64,000 nt of DNA from Acanthosoma haemorrhoidale (taxonomy: Eukaryota; Arthropoda; Insecta; Hemiptera; Acanthosomatidae). A model generated the notes under the pieces. That model was not told the DNA's origin, did no database searches, and worked only from the letters and a program-made list of their open reading frames with translations. Positions 1 to 10,790 of this stretch are shown here, piece by piece. The position numbers and the translations under genes are program-made. Positions within the stretch are counted from its first letter, which is position 1. Every line of letters begins with the position of its first letter. Location of the stretch: the NCBI GenBank assembly GCA_930367205.1, contig OV884015.1, forward strand, positions 106,890,509 to 106,954,508, written 5' to 3'.

Positions 1-1058
1 ACACAAACAGTAAACATAAGTCTTATCTAGAAAGTAACCTTCACACATTAAACACAGCTAAGTAAGCTTTACACAACAAACACAGCTAGCTAGATCTCAG
101 CTGGAGTTTACATCCGGTTATTTAGCGGCATGAGAGACTATCGACATAGTGTGAAAAGACTCTTTCACCTTTTAAAACAAGCTCAAAAGTTCAATCAAAT
201 TCGACTCCAATTAAAAACCCTTTTCACAATTGTATTGTTGTCACAGAAATAGTAAATATGATAAGTTGAAATTCATATATTGTATATTTTTTGCTTCTTA
301 TCACTTGTGATTTATAACTGAGGGGTTACATAATATTGATCTATATAAGTATTGTAATAAGAGAGTTGCCCACTGATCCAAACTGATGTTAGTCACACTT
401 TTAATATTGAATTGGCCGAATATAGATTGGAAACAGCAGGAATCTGGCAACATCAAATAAAATATATTGGGAGCTCATTACTACATGCTAAGCTCATTAC
501 CTAATAATTATAATTTATTACAAGTCCGAAATCCTACTGACGTACCATGTATGCATATATGCACTCATATGCGAAAAGGGACAAATTAATAAATAAATAA
601 ATTAATAATAATTAAAGTTATTAATTCATTAAACAGATCAATTTGAGTTTTTATTAATATTGAAAATATCAAAATTAGTCAAAATATATTATAGCAGCTA
701 TTGATCAATTTTTGTATTTTTTATTTAAAATTAAAGGTATAAATGCTATTATATTTATTTCTAATCCTATTCATGTTCTGATTTAATTATGGGAAGAAAC
801 TGTTAAAATTGTTCTTGTAATTATTACTGTTACAATTGCTAAAAAAAATATTTTTAAAATAACACTGCATGTAAAGTAAAAAATAAAATATTTTCAACTT
901 CAAGTCTCAGTCAGGAGGAAACTTGGCCTGCTGTACAGTGTTTAATGAATACGTTGTACATATATAACTAAAATAATAAACTTATTACACATTGAATACA
1001 AAGTGAACAATTTATAAATAATATATGAACTATTTAATATAATATATAATTATTTCAC
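1..1058. other. AT-rich non-coding flank
   Basis: No open frame, repeat copy or RNA gene could be recognised. On the minus strand it begins with the proposed donor of the exon at 1059-1199, so it is probably the start of the next intron of that gene. Confidence 0.5.
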
Positions 1059-1199
1059 TGGCCTGTACTATATCGCCGAAGCCACCTCCCGCTGCGGTGA
1101 GGGTGAGGTGGCAGACGTAGGGCAGTTTGTTCTCTCTGGGTCTGTGCAGTTCCAAGTCGTAGGACCTACCCACCTCTCCGTAGTAAGTCCTATTGCAAG
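1059..1199 (-). CDS. Host exon encoding the start of a CUB-like extracellular domain (follows the LDLa exon)
   Basis: On the minus strand an intron ending in a pyrimidine-rich stretch and TTTCCAG (1200-1206) is followed by 141 open bases. They read (C)-CNRTYYGEVGRSYDL at the start and continue through CHLTLTAAGGG and GDIVQA, ending at a GTGAAAT donor (1058 downward). The exon is 47 codons with phase 1 at both ends. The pattern of Cys, Tyr-Gly, a Gly-Arg-Ser-Tyr stretch and a second Cys resembles the first half of a CUB-like domain in secreted or membrane proteins. Joined to the phase-1 end of the exon at 31975-32133 it gives QCT-P-CNRTYYG, a plausible interdomain linker. The donor is less certain than the acceptor, because a GTACAG lies a few bases earlier. 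The protein's function is not known to me. The frame is free of stops and GC-rich against AT-rich surroundings. Confidence 0.72.
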
Positions 1200-1206
1200 C
1201 TGGAAA

Positions 1207-1522
1207 GTAGAAAATTCTCTAGTGAGTTTTCAAAGCATTAGTTATAGAATATATAAAGCAGAAAATTCTCTAGTGAGTTTTCAATGCATTAGTTATAGAA
1301 TATATAAAGTAGAAAATTCTCTAGTGAGTTTTCAATGCATTAGTTATAGAATATATAAAGTAGAAAATTCTCTAGTGAGTTTTCAATGCATTAGTTATAG
1401 AATATATAAAGTAGAAAATTCTCTAGTGAGTTTTCAATGCATTAGTTATAGAATATATAAAGTAGAAAATTCTCTAGTGAGTTTTCAATGCATCAGTTAT
1501 AGAATATATAAAGTAGAAAATT
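1207..1522. repeat. 51-bp tandem repeat, six copies plus 10 bp, abutting a splice acceptor
   Basis: Units start at 1207, 1258, 1309, 1360, 1411 and 1462, with a partial unit from 1513. They are nearly identical; the outermost ones carry single changes such as CAAAGCATT at 1231 and CATCAG at 1491. Because 51 is a multiple of three and the unit has no stop on the plus strand, it creates a fake 142-residue frame with a 17-residue repeat (KVENSLVSFQCISYRIY). On the minus strand each unit holds ATAACTAAT, close to an insect branch-point consensus, then a pyrimidine-rich TTTTCTAC. The array ends 4 bases before the CAG acceptor of the exon at 1059-1199. Confidence 0.95.
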
Positions 1523-1740
1523 TAGGAAGGACATAGTACAGATATAGTTCGCTTTTATTGCGCAAATCGTAGAAAAGATGATAGTCTTTTAATCCACTTT
1601 CTCATTCCCAATTGAAATATGTCAATAGGGCCTGTTGTGGTATATCTAATATATCTAATCATACATTATTATATTAAATTTAGTGAAAATACCACAATTT
1701 TCACAACCTACTTCGATTTTCCACACGTTGACTTATCGTT

Positions 1741-1910
1741 TTGTTTCCTCCTTAGCTCTTAAACTTTAAAAATGTAGGATAAGGGGAAAATAAATAAAAT
1801 TTTATTTAGCGTGAACGGATCCTTTTACTAGGAGAACCTATTGGTGAGGGAATTAATTGAGGTGTAGTTGTCGCGGTGCAGTGGTCCGTAGGAACTTATC
1901 GTTGATTTCT
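1741..1910 (-). mobile_element. J3 non-LTR retrotransposon, 3' end fragment
   Basis: The segment matches the minus-strand 3' end of the poly(A)-tailed family seen at 24242-24790. It shares the TTAGCTCTTAAAC start, the AATAAATAAAATTTTATTTAG block, GTGAACGGATCCTTTTACTA and the AGG-AACCT that follows. The poly(A) tail is eroded. It has no coding capacity. Confidence 0.6.
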
Positions 1911-2452
1911 CAATATACATCTGAAAAACTATTTACGATTTATTATAACATGAGTATATTATTAGGAATGAGGATTGGAGAGGAACTTAATATATTTTGT
2001 TTCATCAACCATTTAATTGGGATTTAATTATAAATTTTTCCTCTATCAATAACAATATGTCAATGAATTGAAATCATATCACAAAAAATATATAAATATT
2101 TATAAAAACCTAAACCAACACTATAAATTAAGTATTTATGACTATTGATTGAATATTAATAATTAATAGTTTTCCCTTCAAATTTTTTTAAAGTGATTGC
2201 TCTTTTTGTGATCAAGTTGGTTTAACAAATGAAACAAATTATTTGTCTGCAACACATCATATTTTGATCGCTTAACTCCTGTGTTTTTATATATACATGC
2301 GTATAAGCTAATGTTAGTCGGCTTTCAAATTAAAAAAAAAAAAGGAACAAAGGTACTAAGAAACACGCTGAAACACGCGTATTATTAATTTATTTATTTT
2401 AAAATAACACTAGTAATTAATTCTAATAATGAATAGGTTGTTAATCTTAAAA

Positions 2453-2775
2453 ATCAGCTTAATCTCTTTCTGGTAGTGGTACGACGAGTCCAGAAGATTT
2501 TTGGGAAATGACGGAGTGCTAGCGGCTTGTGCTCCACCTCTATCGCGGGTTGACCAGTACCTCCGGAAACGGCCCATATTTGTTTCGTTTATTGACTCAA
2601 TTAAATTAATTAATTGAGTCAGTGCTTTTATTTATATGGGCCGTTCCCGGAGGTACTGCAATACCGGGTCAACCCGCGACAGAGGTGGAGCAAGCCCCTA
2701 GCACTCCGTCATTTCCCAAAAATCAGTTTAATCTTCTGGACCCCCGATGGGAGTCGTACCAGAGATTAAGCTGAT
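2453..2775. mobile_element. Foldback element, ~320-bp near-perfect palindrome
   Basis: The left arm from 2453 (ATCAGCTTAATCTC) and the right arm ending at 2775 (GAGATTAAGCTGAT) are reverse complements for about 150 bases each. They meet at a central TGACTCAATTAA/TTAATTGAGTCA around 2594-2622. The arms share ACGGAGTGCTAG, GAGGTGGAGC and CGCGGGTTGAC, and differ by small indels and a short extra segment in the right arm (2721-2745). There is no coding frame. It is best read as a foldback DNA transposon or MITE, though a local inverted duplication is possible. No clear target duplication was seen. Confidence 0.75.
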
Positions 2776-3699
2776 AAGAACAGATACTACACTTTCAATT
2801 TCAATTTCACGCATGAAAGTTAGAACAAGACTGTTTATTTCAAGTCTATAATCCTGTTTATTTACATCCTGAAGTTCAGGGATTAAGGTTGGATACTGAT
2901 GCTACCCGGACCTTAACTTATATATGTACCTGTATATATTTATATATAACAAAAAACAAAATTTAGTTGACGAAATGATAGCACTAAAATTAAGTCGTCG
3001 ATTGAAAAAAAAAAACAACAAATTAATATTTAACTTGAAGTAAGTTGTGCATTGTATAGACGACTCGACAAGAAGTTAAAAAGTCAGAGAATAAATTTAT
3101 ATTGAAATAAATGTGGATAACAGGAGAGACTACAAAAGAAAGATTCAGAAGACAAGGAAGAGCCGATGGGGCAGAGGTGGTAGCCTGGAGATATTTGCAT
3201 ATAAAATGGCCGGGGTTTATTTACATAAAGTGGATAACAATTACCCTTTGGCCTGGGGGTGCCTGGGGGTGGGGGTGTGCTAGGGGGCTTGGGGCCGAAG
3301 GGATTAGTGAAGGCATTAGCCAAGATGGCCTCCTTTCCTGACTTATTTCGGTCACTGACTCACGTAATTAAGTCTTCCTCGCCGACCTTAGGCTAACTGT
3401 ATCCTTTAATTAGTTCACATATTTTATTTAATGACATTTTATTTACAAAATCACTTGACATAAACTGTATTTATTTCAAGAATATATATATTTATGAAAA
3501 CGAAATAATATCAAAATAAAATATCAACAGTCATGTGTGCTATTAACTATGGCGAAAACCAAACTTTAATTAATTCAAACGTCTAATTGAGATTTCCGAA
3601 ATCTGAGACGAACATTAAAGGTTTTTTTCAAAGTTTTGAGAAACTAAATGCATCGCGAAATTTGAAAGAAATGCGGTTTCGCATAAGTGTCACTTATTC
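2776..3699. other. Non-coding stretch with a GC-rich patch
   Basis: Mostly AT-rich. A patch at about 3110-3350 is GC-rich and includes short tandem GCCTGGGGGT runs (3251-3272). Frames on both strands there are short, have no recognisable domain and no convincing splice sites. It might be regulatory, but nothing in the sequence proves it. Confidence 0.35.
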
Positions 3700-3787
3700 A
3701 GGTGGCTGAAAAGTTTCCGACCTCAACATGAAGATGATAATAAAATAAATAAAAGCTTTGTTAGGTCGGAAACTTTTCAGACCACCT
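3700..3787. mobile_element. 88-bp MITE with 24/25-bp terminal inverted repeats
   Basis: The left arm 3700-3723 (AGGTGGCTGAAAAG...) is the reverse complement of the right arm 3763-3787 (...CTTTTCAGACCACCT) apart from one inserted base. The core is AT-rich. A related copy in the opposite orientation is at 40753-40857 and shares the core words AACATGAAGATGATAATAAA and AAAGCTTTGTTAGG. It is probably a Tc1/mariner-type MITE. TA target copies are not clear. Confidence 0.75.
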
Positions 3788-3793
3788 ATTTCA

Positions 3794-4017
3794 TGACGCG
3801 GCGGACGGAGGAGGGCGGGGCACTTCTCAAGACTCCGCTTCCTCTTTCGCATGCGAGGGAGGTGACAACCACGTGGATTTGGGAGGTCTCTAGGCTGTTT
3901 GTAAATACTGTATGAATGAGCGAGTGAATTTAAATTGTAAACATGGTATGAACGAGAACATTTATCACAATTACTTATTGCCCAATTAGGCAGATTGTAA
4001 TTTTACCACAATAAAGA
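3794..4017 (+). mobile_element. J1 retrotransposon, 3' UTR fragment
   Basis: This is the 3' end of the most abundant family here. It carries the GACGGAGGAG...CTTCTCAAGACTCCGC block, the TGTATGAATGAGCGAGTGAA block and the family terminus AGGCAGATTGTAATTTTA-CCACAATAAAG. It is truncated at the 5' side next to the MITE at 3700-3787. Confidence 0.8.
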
Positions 4018-4908
4018 TTTTGCCTATATTTCTGAAAAAAAACTTCGTGATAATAAGATAAAAAATACTTTATAACTGAATATTTGAACCATGCAGGAAG
4101 CAATTTGCAATGAAAATTATACTTAACAGACGGCGAGACTCCAAGATTGCTAGTACCAAATTTGTTAACATTAAGACATACGATTTCCAAGCTATTTACT
4201 AGCCTGCTAAATCAACCCCCAATCGTTCAAATTCCTTTAAAATTATTAAATATTTTCTAACGAAATGACTTTAATAACTAACTTGCGTTTAATTATTATT
4301 TTAGAATAATAATTTATTAATATATTGATGTTTTAATATTTTAAATTTGAACTGATTAGTGTTTCTTTGCCATAGGATGTCGATAAGGTTTGTTGCGAAT
4401 ACGGCTTCTTGCAATCTAACACCATAATTATGTATTATTATGACCATTGGTATATTGACAATTTAAAAAAAATTTAATGGGCTTTCTATGTCGTATGAAT
4501 GAGATAGAGTAGACTGTAGGTTGAAGAGTTGATCTCAAGCTAGAAAACAGAGAGCTGTGGTCGAGACCGAGAATGCTGCTAAGACTAATATTCCACTTTC
4601 TGCTAAAGGTAATCAGCTGTGGTTTAGTAATTAGAAGTCTGCGGGAACGGAGGAGGATAGAGACCCAGCAAGATTTAATTATAAAGGCAGCTCGGTTACA
4701 AGACATCATCCGCTCATCTTGATCATTTCATCCGCTCATCAATCTTCAAGTCAAAGGTATTAATCTTCTTTTCATTTTGACTTGAATATTGGAATCCTTT
4801 TCGGCAATATCTAGACAGTCTCTGCGCTCTGAAACTGCCGGGAGACTAGAGACCTCTGTACTCGTACCTGCGTGTACACCTGAGGTCGTAGGCTGCTCTC
4901 GCTACTAC
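4018..4908. other. Unassigned non-coding stretch
   Basis: AT-rich to about 4480, then of mixed composition. No repeat copy, domain or RNA gene was recognised. Confidence 0.4.
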
Positions 4909-5295
4909 TCTCTCATCAAACATCTGACTTAGTACGGAGTCTAGTGGGCACGTATGTTTTTGGAACAGGCAGTGCGAGAGCGTGCGGTAAAATGAGTACT
5001 ATCTGTTCACCTAACATTTGCGTTCAGAGATAATTGCCCTGATATCTACTGATAAAGAAATGGAATATTGAGACAGCTAGCGGTTGACGGTTTCAATTTC
5101 AGTCCAGTAATTTTTTCCTTGGCAAATAAAGATTGATTTTATTGATTGTTGTTGATTTCCTACTAACTATAGATTATTGAGTTCTATTTGTGTGAATATA
5201 AATAGAATATATGTTGACCAATTTCGTATATACTGGGAGAAGAATACCCAGGGATAGACCGTTCATAAATGTTTCTCAAATACTGATGGAATAGT
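4909..5295. repeat. Duplicated ~390-bp block, copy 1 (uninterrupted)
   Basis: It matches 6523-7177 in the same orientation with about 90% identity by eye, from TCTCTCATCAAACATCTGAC to CTCAAATACTGATGGAATA. Copy 2 carries a 264-bp TIR element, so this copy shows the empty site (GAGATAATTGCCCTGATATC around 5030). Confidence 0.85.
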
Positions 5296-5854
5296 CATGA
5301 AACTGCGACTCAAAATATGCCAAATCTGAGTGTATCGGTTCGATGTCTTTGTCAGTTCCTTGTTCTTGCATATGAAATTGTATAAGAAGATACCATTAGA
5401 TATTACAAATTCTCCATAAAGCAATGTTATCAATTATTTAATAAATGTTCTCATTGTTCTTATTAATAATATAAAATGTCGGGACGGGCTTTATAGCCAA
5501 TTATGCAAAGTCATTGAAACTGTCCTCAAAAGTGAATTCACAAGTTGTTTGCAGCCCCGGTTTCATATCGAGAGATAATATTTTTCATGAAAATTCTACT
5601 GGATACCCCAAATATAATATAGATAACCGTTTATTTATTTACGTAATTTACAATTCTGATGGGAAACACAATAAAATAGTACAAGCTTTGTTTTCTAAGA
5701 CCGTAAGCCGGGCAGTGTACGCGTCTGAATTTATTTGTTTACTACGAATGTCATAAATGATTGATTTAATAGCAAGGAAAAAGGAATTCTCTGCATGGGT
5801 GTGTACGTGCTACTAGATTGTTGGCAATTGTAGGTCTACTACCACGATCAATGT

Positions 5855-5975
5855 AACATAATATACACAAAATATGGACGAGAATAATTTATATTGTATT
5901 TCCTAATTATGTATTTATATATTACTATTTTGTGCCTACTGTTGCTTAATACATTATCATAATAACTATACATTA
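5855..5975. repeat. Inverted duplicate, arm 1
   Basis: About 115 bases here are the reverse complement of 7690-7806. Shared words include CACAAAAT-TGGACGAGAATA, CTAATTATGTATTTATATAT and TATTTTGTGCCTAC. The two arms lie 1.7 kb apart and flank the second copy of the 390-bp block. Confidence 0.75.
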
Positions 5976-6522
5976 ATACATTATATGTTAAATTATGTAA
6001 TATAGTTATCTTGGTGTATCCAGGTTAGTTGTTAATTATTTACATACTAATATTTTGTACGACTTTCAATATTCTGTGATTGTAAGCAAAAGTATTATTC
6101 AAAACCGGTGCAGATATGACATTGTTGGTCAGATCACTGCTTTTTGTAGTATTAGTTTGTTTCAAGGTGTCAGTTGTTTGTGAAAATATAAGGATGCACT
6201 GTGGGTTAACACGTTTGGTGAACACTATTGCTTATGCATGAACAAAAATAATTAAGAATTAATTACGTATCAATGTTCTTGTAACTAAAAAATAAATATA
6301 TTGTCGCCGTTATTAACGGTATGTTATGCGTTTTATATGGAGTATAAGTAAGTAACATCATCAAAACGTGACAATGAAATCGTTTCTGTAACCACAGGTA
6401 TCTTCAATAGTGAAATGTGTCAATGATAGATAGCTCACAGGCAGATATCCACAGAAATGTTGCCATGTAAAGCTCTGTTTTCGGGCTAGGCAATAATGAA
6501 AAATCGATATTCACATGTTTGG

Positions 6523-7177
6523 TCTCTCATCAAACATCTGACTTAGTACGGAGTCTAGTGGGCACGTATGTTTTTGGAACAGGCAGTGTGAGAGCGAGCG
6601 GGTAAATGAGTACTATCTGTTCACCTAACATTTGCGTTCAGAGATAATTGAAGGGTTTGCTGCAAAAAGGAGGTAGCTCCATCCCATAGCTGTTGGGAGT
6701 TAGAAACACTTTCTTGTGTCAAAAAAAAACCTCTTTTATTTGGCACAAAAAGGATGCAGCTCCAATCGTAATATGTAAACACCATAATTGAAAGTAGGCA
6801 ACAACAATATTTTTACATAACTTAAAATTTGAATTTTTTAAACGTTTTGTTTGGTTTCCCAACAAATGGAAAAATTGGAGCTACCTCCTTTTTGCAGCAA
6901 ATTTTTCAATAGCTTTGATCTCTACTGATAAAGAAATGGAATATTGAGACAGCTAGTGGTTGACATGGTTACAATTTCAGTCCAGTAATTTTTATTTTCT
7001 TTGGCAAATGAAGATTGATTTTTTTGATTGTTATGTCGATTTCTTACTAACTATTGATTATTGAGTTGTATTTGTGTAAATATACATAAAATATATGTTG
7101 ACCAATTTCGTATATACTGGGAGAAGAATACCTAGGGATAGACCGTTCGTAAGTGTTTCTCAAATACTGATGGAATA
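6523..7177. repeat. Duplicated block, copy 2 (split by a TIR element)
   Basis: This is the same sequence as 4909-5295 with a 264-bp insertion at 6647-6910. The homology resumes at TCTACTGATAAAGAAATGG (6921). Confidence 0.85.
6647..6910. mobile_element. 264-bp MITE with 34-bp terminal inverted repeats
   Basis: The left arm 6647-6680 (ATTGAAGGGTTTGCTGCAAA...) and right arm 6877-6910 (...TTTGCAGCAAATTTTTCAAT) are reverse complements except for a GGG/AAA difference near the tip. The inner 25 bases are perfect. The core is AT-rich with no coding frame. The duplicate at 4909-5295 lacks it, so it is a true insertion. The target duplication could not be resolved. Confidence 0.82.
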
Positions 7178-7689
7178 ATCCTGCCCTTCAATTGATCAGT
7201 ACACTATTCAGTGATCTGCGTTGAAGCGTCTTCAAAGTAGCATTGGCCATTGGCTGCTGAGGAGAATATTGTGCTGATACTAAAAGGCTATCATGGAGGT
7301 TCCAGCAATTAGTGGCAATCAGAGTGTTCCATTCACTAGTGGGAACATGGGCCAATTCACAGATAGCGGCTCGACCTCTCGGGTCTTATCGCGGCTCCAT
7401 TGGCTCCAGCCGGCCCATTTATTGCTTTATAGCCCTAGCAATTAAGTCTGAAATAATTCGATATCGCATTTAAATCAACCTGCTATTGAGAAAGAAAATA
7501 CACAAATTACATCCGGTACGAGCGTCAAATTCAACTTCTCGAATGACACTATCATTTGAAATAGTTATTTATGGTCGGAAAATACGTGTGGTATCATTCA
7601 CCGTTCTGTATATCTGTAAGGATAACTTTAAAAGTATATCAATTCACAATATTGTTGCTAAATAAACGACCACAAGAACAACCACAACT
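7178..7689. other. Mixed-composition non-coding stretch
   Basis: A patch at about 7195-7440 is richer in GC than its surroundings and contains two CCATTGGCT words (7247-7255 and 7399-7407) and a TTTATTGCTTTATAG stretch. No coding frame or repeat copy was found. A regulatory role is only a guess. Confidence 0.3.
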
Positions 7690-7806
7690 TAATTACAAAA
7701 TATAATGTATTAAGCAATGGTAGGCACAAAATAGTAATATATAAATACATAATTAGGGAATACAATGTAAAATATTCTCGTCCACATTTTGTGTACATTA
7801 TATTAC
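7690..7806. repeat. Inverted duplicate, arm 2
   Basis: Reverse complement of 5855-5975; for example GGTAGGCACAAAATAGTAAT pairs with the word at about 5926-5945. Confidence 0.75.
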
Positions 7807-8518
7807 TAATTATGTACGAGAGATTTGGTCCAAACTGTGTTACACCTCGCAAACATTGTTGCGTAACCATCATCAACCAGGATTTAATAACTATGGACCG
7901 TGAGGTTCAAAATTGATAAATCCAGCCCAAATGTGGTAGTGGGATTTCGGGAGTGAAATTGTAAGGAGGTGTTCTTAAATGTTGTATCTAGTCTGTTGTG
8001 ATTGTGAATGTTGTTTTCTCCGCTTGAATAGTTTTTGATAGTGTTCCCAACTTCATATCACTCAGTGTTTTTCTAGACCCAAAATATTTTGCATGGTGGT
8101 TCCATTTAGTAGCACGATCCTAAAACTAAAACTACTCGTATGAAGAATATTGAAAGACCATCAATAATTAAAGAAATATAAAGAAATGTTTTCAATTATA
8201 TTAAGTAGGGACTATAATTAAAGATCTCGACTTTCCTATTAATAACATTGAATATATATTTGGGGTGAATAAACCGTTGTTACTGTTAAGTGATTAAAAC
8301 TATCATCCACTCCACTAAGTCCAGTAAAGAAAACTTTACTTAACGATATTTTCATATAGATGGGCGATATTTTGCATAAAACTTTAACATGATGCCACTT
8401 ATGTGCCACAAGTAAAAAATCCTTATGAACAATAATGGAAGGTCAATTTTATAATTAAAAAGTAAATATATTCTTGTCAGATAAGGTAGATTATCAAATT
8501 AAGGGCCTTCAGGTAAGA
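7807..8518. other. Unassigned AT-rich stretch
   Basis: No coding frame, repeat copy or RNA gene was recognised. Confidence 0.4.
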
Positions 8519-9640
8519 AGGCCTTCGCGTTGTTGATCACATCTCCTCAGCCCTTAAAACCAAACAGTATTGCACTGCTGCCTTTCATGATATAGCTCAA
8601 GCTTTTGACAGGGTTTGGCACGCAGGTTTGCTCTACAAGCTCAAAAGATATTTACCACAGACCCTTTTCCTAATCCTAAAGTCCTACCTTTCAAACCGCT
8701 TCTTCCAAGTCCACTGTGGCTTAGAATATTCAAACTACTATCCTATAAATGCAGGAGTTCCACAGGGCAGTGTCCTGGGCCCCACCCTCTATAACCTATA
8801 CTCCGCTGATGTCCCCTCTACTCCCAATACCTTCTTGGCCACATTTGCAGATGACACTGCAGTCTTGTCATCCCACCCAGACCCCGACATAGCATCCCAT
8901 AACCTTTAAAAACACCTTGACAAGATCGAGTATTGGTGCAACCAATGGCGGATCTAAGTTAATGAAGCAAAATGTTCCCACATTACCTTCACCCTATGTC
9001 GCAAGTCTTATCCACTAGTTTATTTTAATTATATTCCTCTCCCTGTAACAAAGACAGTACGGTACTTAGGCTTCCATCTCGACAAACGACTGACCTGGAA
9101 CCCACATACGAGACTAAAAAGACAAGAACTAAACAGACGCTTTGGACAACTGTACAGACTACTTCAAAGGACATCCCATCTCTCAATAAAAAATAAACTA
9201 CTAATCTGCAATGTTATACTTAAACCAATCTGGACATACGGAATAGAGCTATGGGGGCAACAAAAAAGTCGTACATCAAGTGTATCCAATCCTTTCAATC
9301 AAAAGTCCTGAGAACAATAGCCCCTTATTATGTCAGAAACGAAACCCTTCATAACGACCTTAGTATACCCTACATTCTAGAACTCATCCCTTCCAAGTTT
9401 ATGAAATTCCACAGTAGCCTTTCCAACCACGGCTGACGTAGGAGCGTGGGGGACTTCTCAAGACTCCACTTTCTCTTCGCATGTAGACTTGGGAGGTCTC
9501 TGGGCTGTCTGTAAATATTGTATGAATGAGCGAGTGAATGATGAATTGTAAATATGGTATGAATGAGAGAATTTATCTAAATTACTTATTGCCTTATAAG
9601 GCAGATTGTAATTATAGCACAATAAAGGAATATCTAATCT
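8519..9640 (+). mobile_element. J1 Jockey-type retrotransposon, 5'-truncated, decayed RT
   Basis: The frame from 8520 reads GLRVVDHISSAL, then QAFDRVWHAG, GVPQGSVLGP and FADDTAV. These are palm motifs of a non-LTR reverse transcriptase, with FADD as the active site. C-terminal parts follow: YLGFHLDKRLTW, PIWTYGIELWG, and LHNDLSIPYI (the usual Jockey thumb region). Stops interrupt it at 8907-8909 and 8955-8957. There is a one-base loss near 9256 and a six-base deletion near 9317. The stretch from 9437 is the 3' UTR, ending GCACAATAAAG. Endonuclease and ORF1 are absent. It would have reverse-transcribed its own RNA at a nicked target, but this copy is dead. Confidence 0.88.
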
Positions 9641-10356
9641 AAAAATCAAACCATAACGAAACCCTTAATTGCGAAGTGCAATCTTAATAATATTTAGATG
9701 AGGGTTGACTTGGACTTTTCTAACGCCATTGAACGCCAAAGGTACTAATTAACACATCATAAAGAACATTAAAATCTTAACTGAAATTTTATGATGCAAC
9801 ATAGTTGACTAGATTTTTTTCAAGCGTAGATTCGAATGTACTGAATATTTTCTAAAAATCACTTGACGAAGCACTTGACTTGTGTCGTGTACCATTCGTG
9901 GACCCCGTTTTAGATAATTTTGCTCCGGAGTTTATATACTTTACGTCATTCATGTGTATATAGTACATACATGTTTGTAAAAAGAAAATATTTAACGATT
10001 GTTTCAGGGAAAAGTAAAGTGTTGAAGTTAGTTCAAAATGCCCTCTCGTAGGTTTTATGCGAAAACTTCTCCGGGTATACGAACTGGAAACTTCTTAAAC
10101 GATTCCCTTTCTGAAGTGACATTTAATGGATAGTGTATTTACAAGGGTTTTGGCATGTTTTTTGGACGTACATTATAAATGAATAATACATTATTCATGA
10201 AGAAATCTTTCATTCAACGAGAAATTAATAGTAAATTAGTGTGGACGTTAAAGCTGATCGCGCCTTTGGAGTTTTCAATTTGCAGCTGTTGATCAAAGGA
10301 CGATTGTGCCACGGATAACTGACTTACTTTATAAAAATATTTATTCCAATGTCTAT
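9641..10356. other. Unassigned AT-rich stretch
   Basis: No coding frame or repeat copy was recognised. Confidence 0.4.
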
Positions 10357-10790
10357 TTTTTTTTTTTTTTTTTCAAAACCTCCCTTATTAATTTGTAAGT
10401 TACAATGAACTAAAATCACTATTTGCAATTTTCTACTCGTGCTGCATACGCAGATGCATTCGAAGGAGGGCATAAATATAATTTCAGATTAAAGTTAAAA
10501 AGTCAATATATATAAAATACTAGGTGATGGGGCTCACCTCCAGTTTACAATTGGGAAAAAACAAAAAACTAAACCTAACACTAGAACCTAAGACTAAGGC
10601 GTTCCTGCCGCGACAGCGTCCTGCCATCAATAGGGGAATGGAGTGGGGGCTATCGTGTTAAACCCGGGTTTGTATAGTACTGTAGGGAATCGAAAAATTT
10701 GATATGTCTACGTTGGATGAATTCATCCACAGTAGGCAGCTCAAAGATCTCGTGAAGTTCCAATGTTTATTAATAGGATAGAGTTATTTT
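10357..10790 (-). mobile_element. J2-related non-LTR retrotransposon, 3' end
   Basis: It begins with an 18-base T run (the poly(A) tail on the minus strand). It holds the family hairpin AGGTGATGGGGCTCACCT (10524-10541), then blocks that match 47430-47560, such as GTGTTAAAC-C-GGGTTTGT and GATGAATTCATCCAC. The 3' UTR between tail and hairpin differs from the other J2 copies, so this is a diverged subfamily. Confidence 0.65.

Noticed and set aside
1207..1522. CRISPR-like array
   Set aside because: The units are contiguous with no spacers, and the genome is eukaryotic.
1108..1536. 142-codon plus-strand frame with a 17-residue repeat
   Set aside because: It is a by-product of the 51-bp tandem repeat (multiple of three, no stop), and its first part is antisense to the better-supported CUB-like exon.
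3084..3341. GC-rich patch as a coding exon
   Set aside because: Both strands are open only over 76-79 codons with Pro/Gly-rich low-complexity reading and no credible splice sites.
4909..7177. LTR pair of a retrotransposon (the two block copies)
   Set aside because: The 1.2 kb between them has no gag or pol, ends are not TG...CA, and inverted arms overlap the region; a duplication is simpler.
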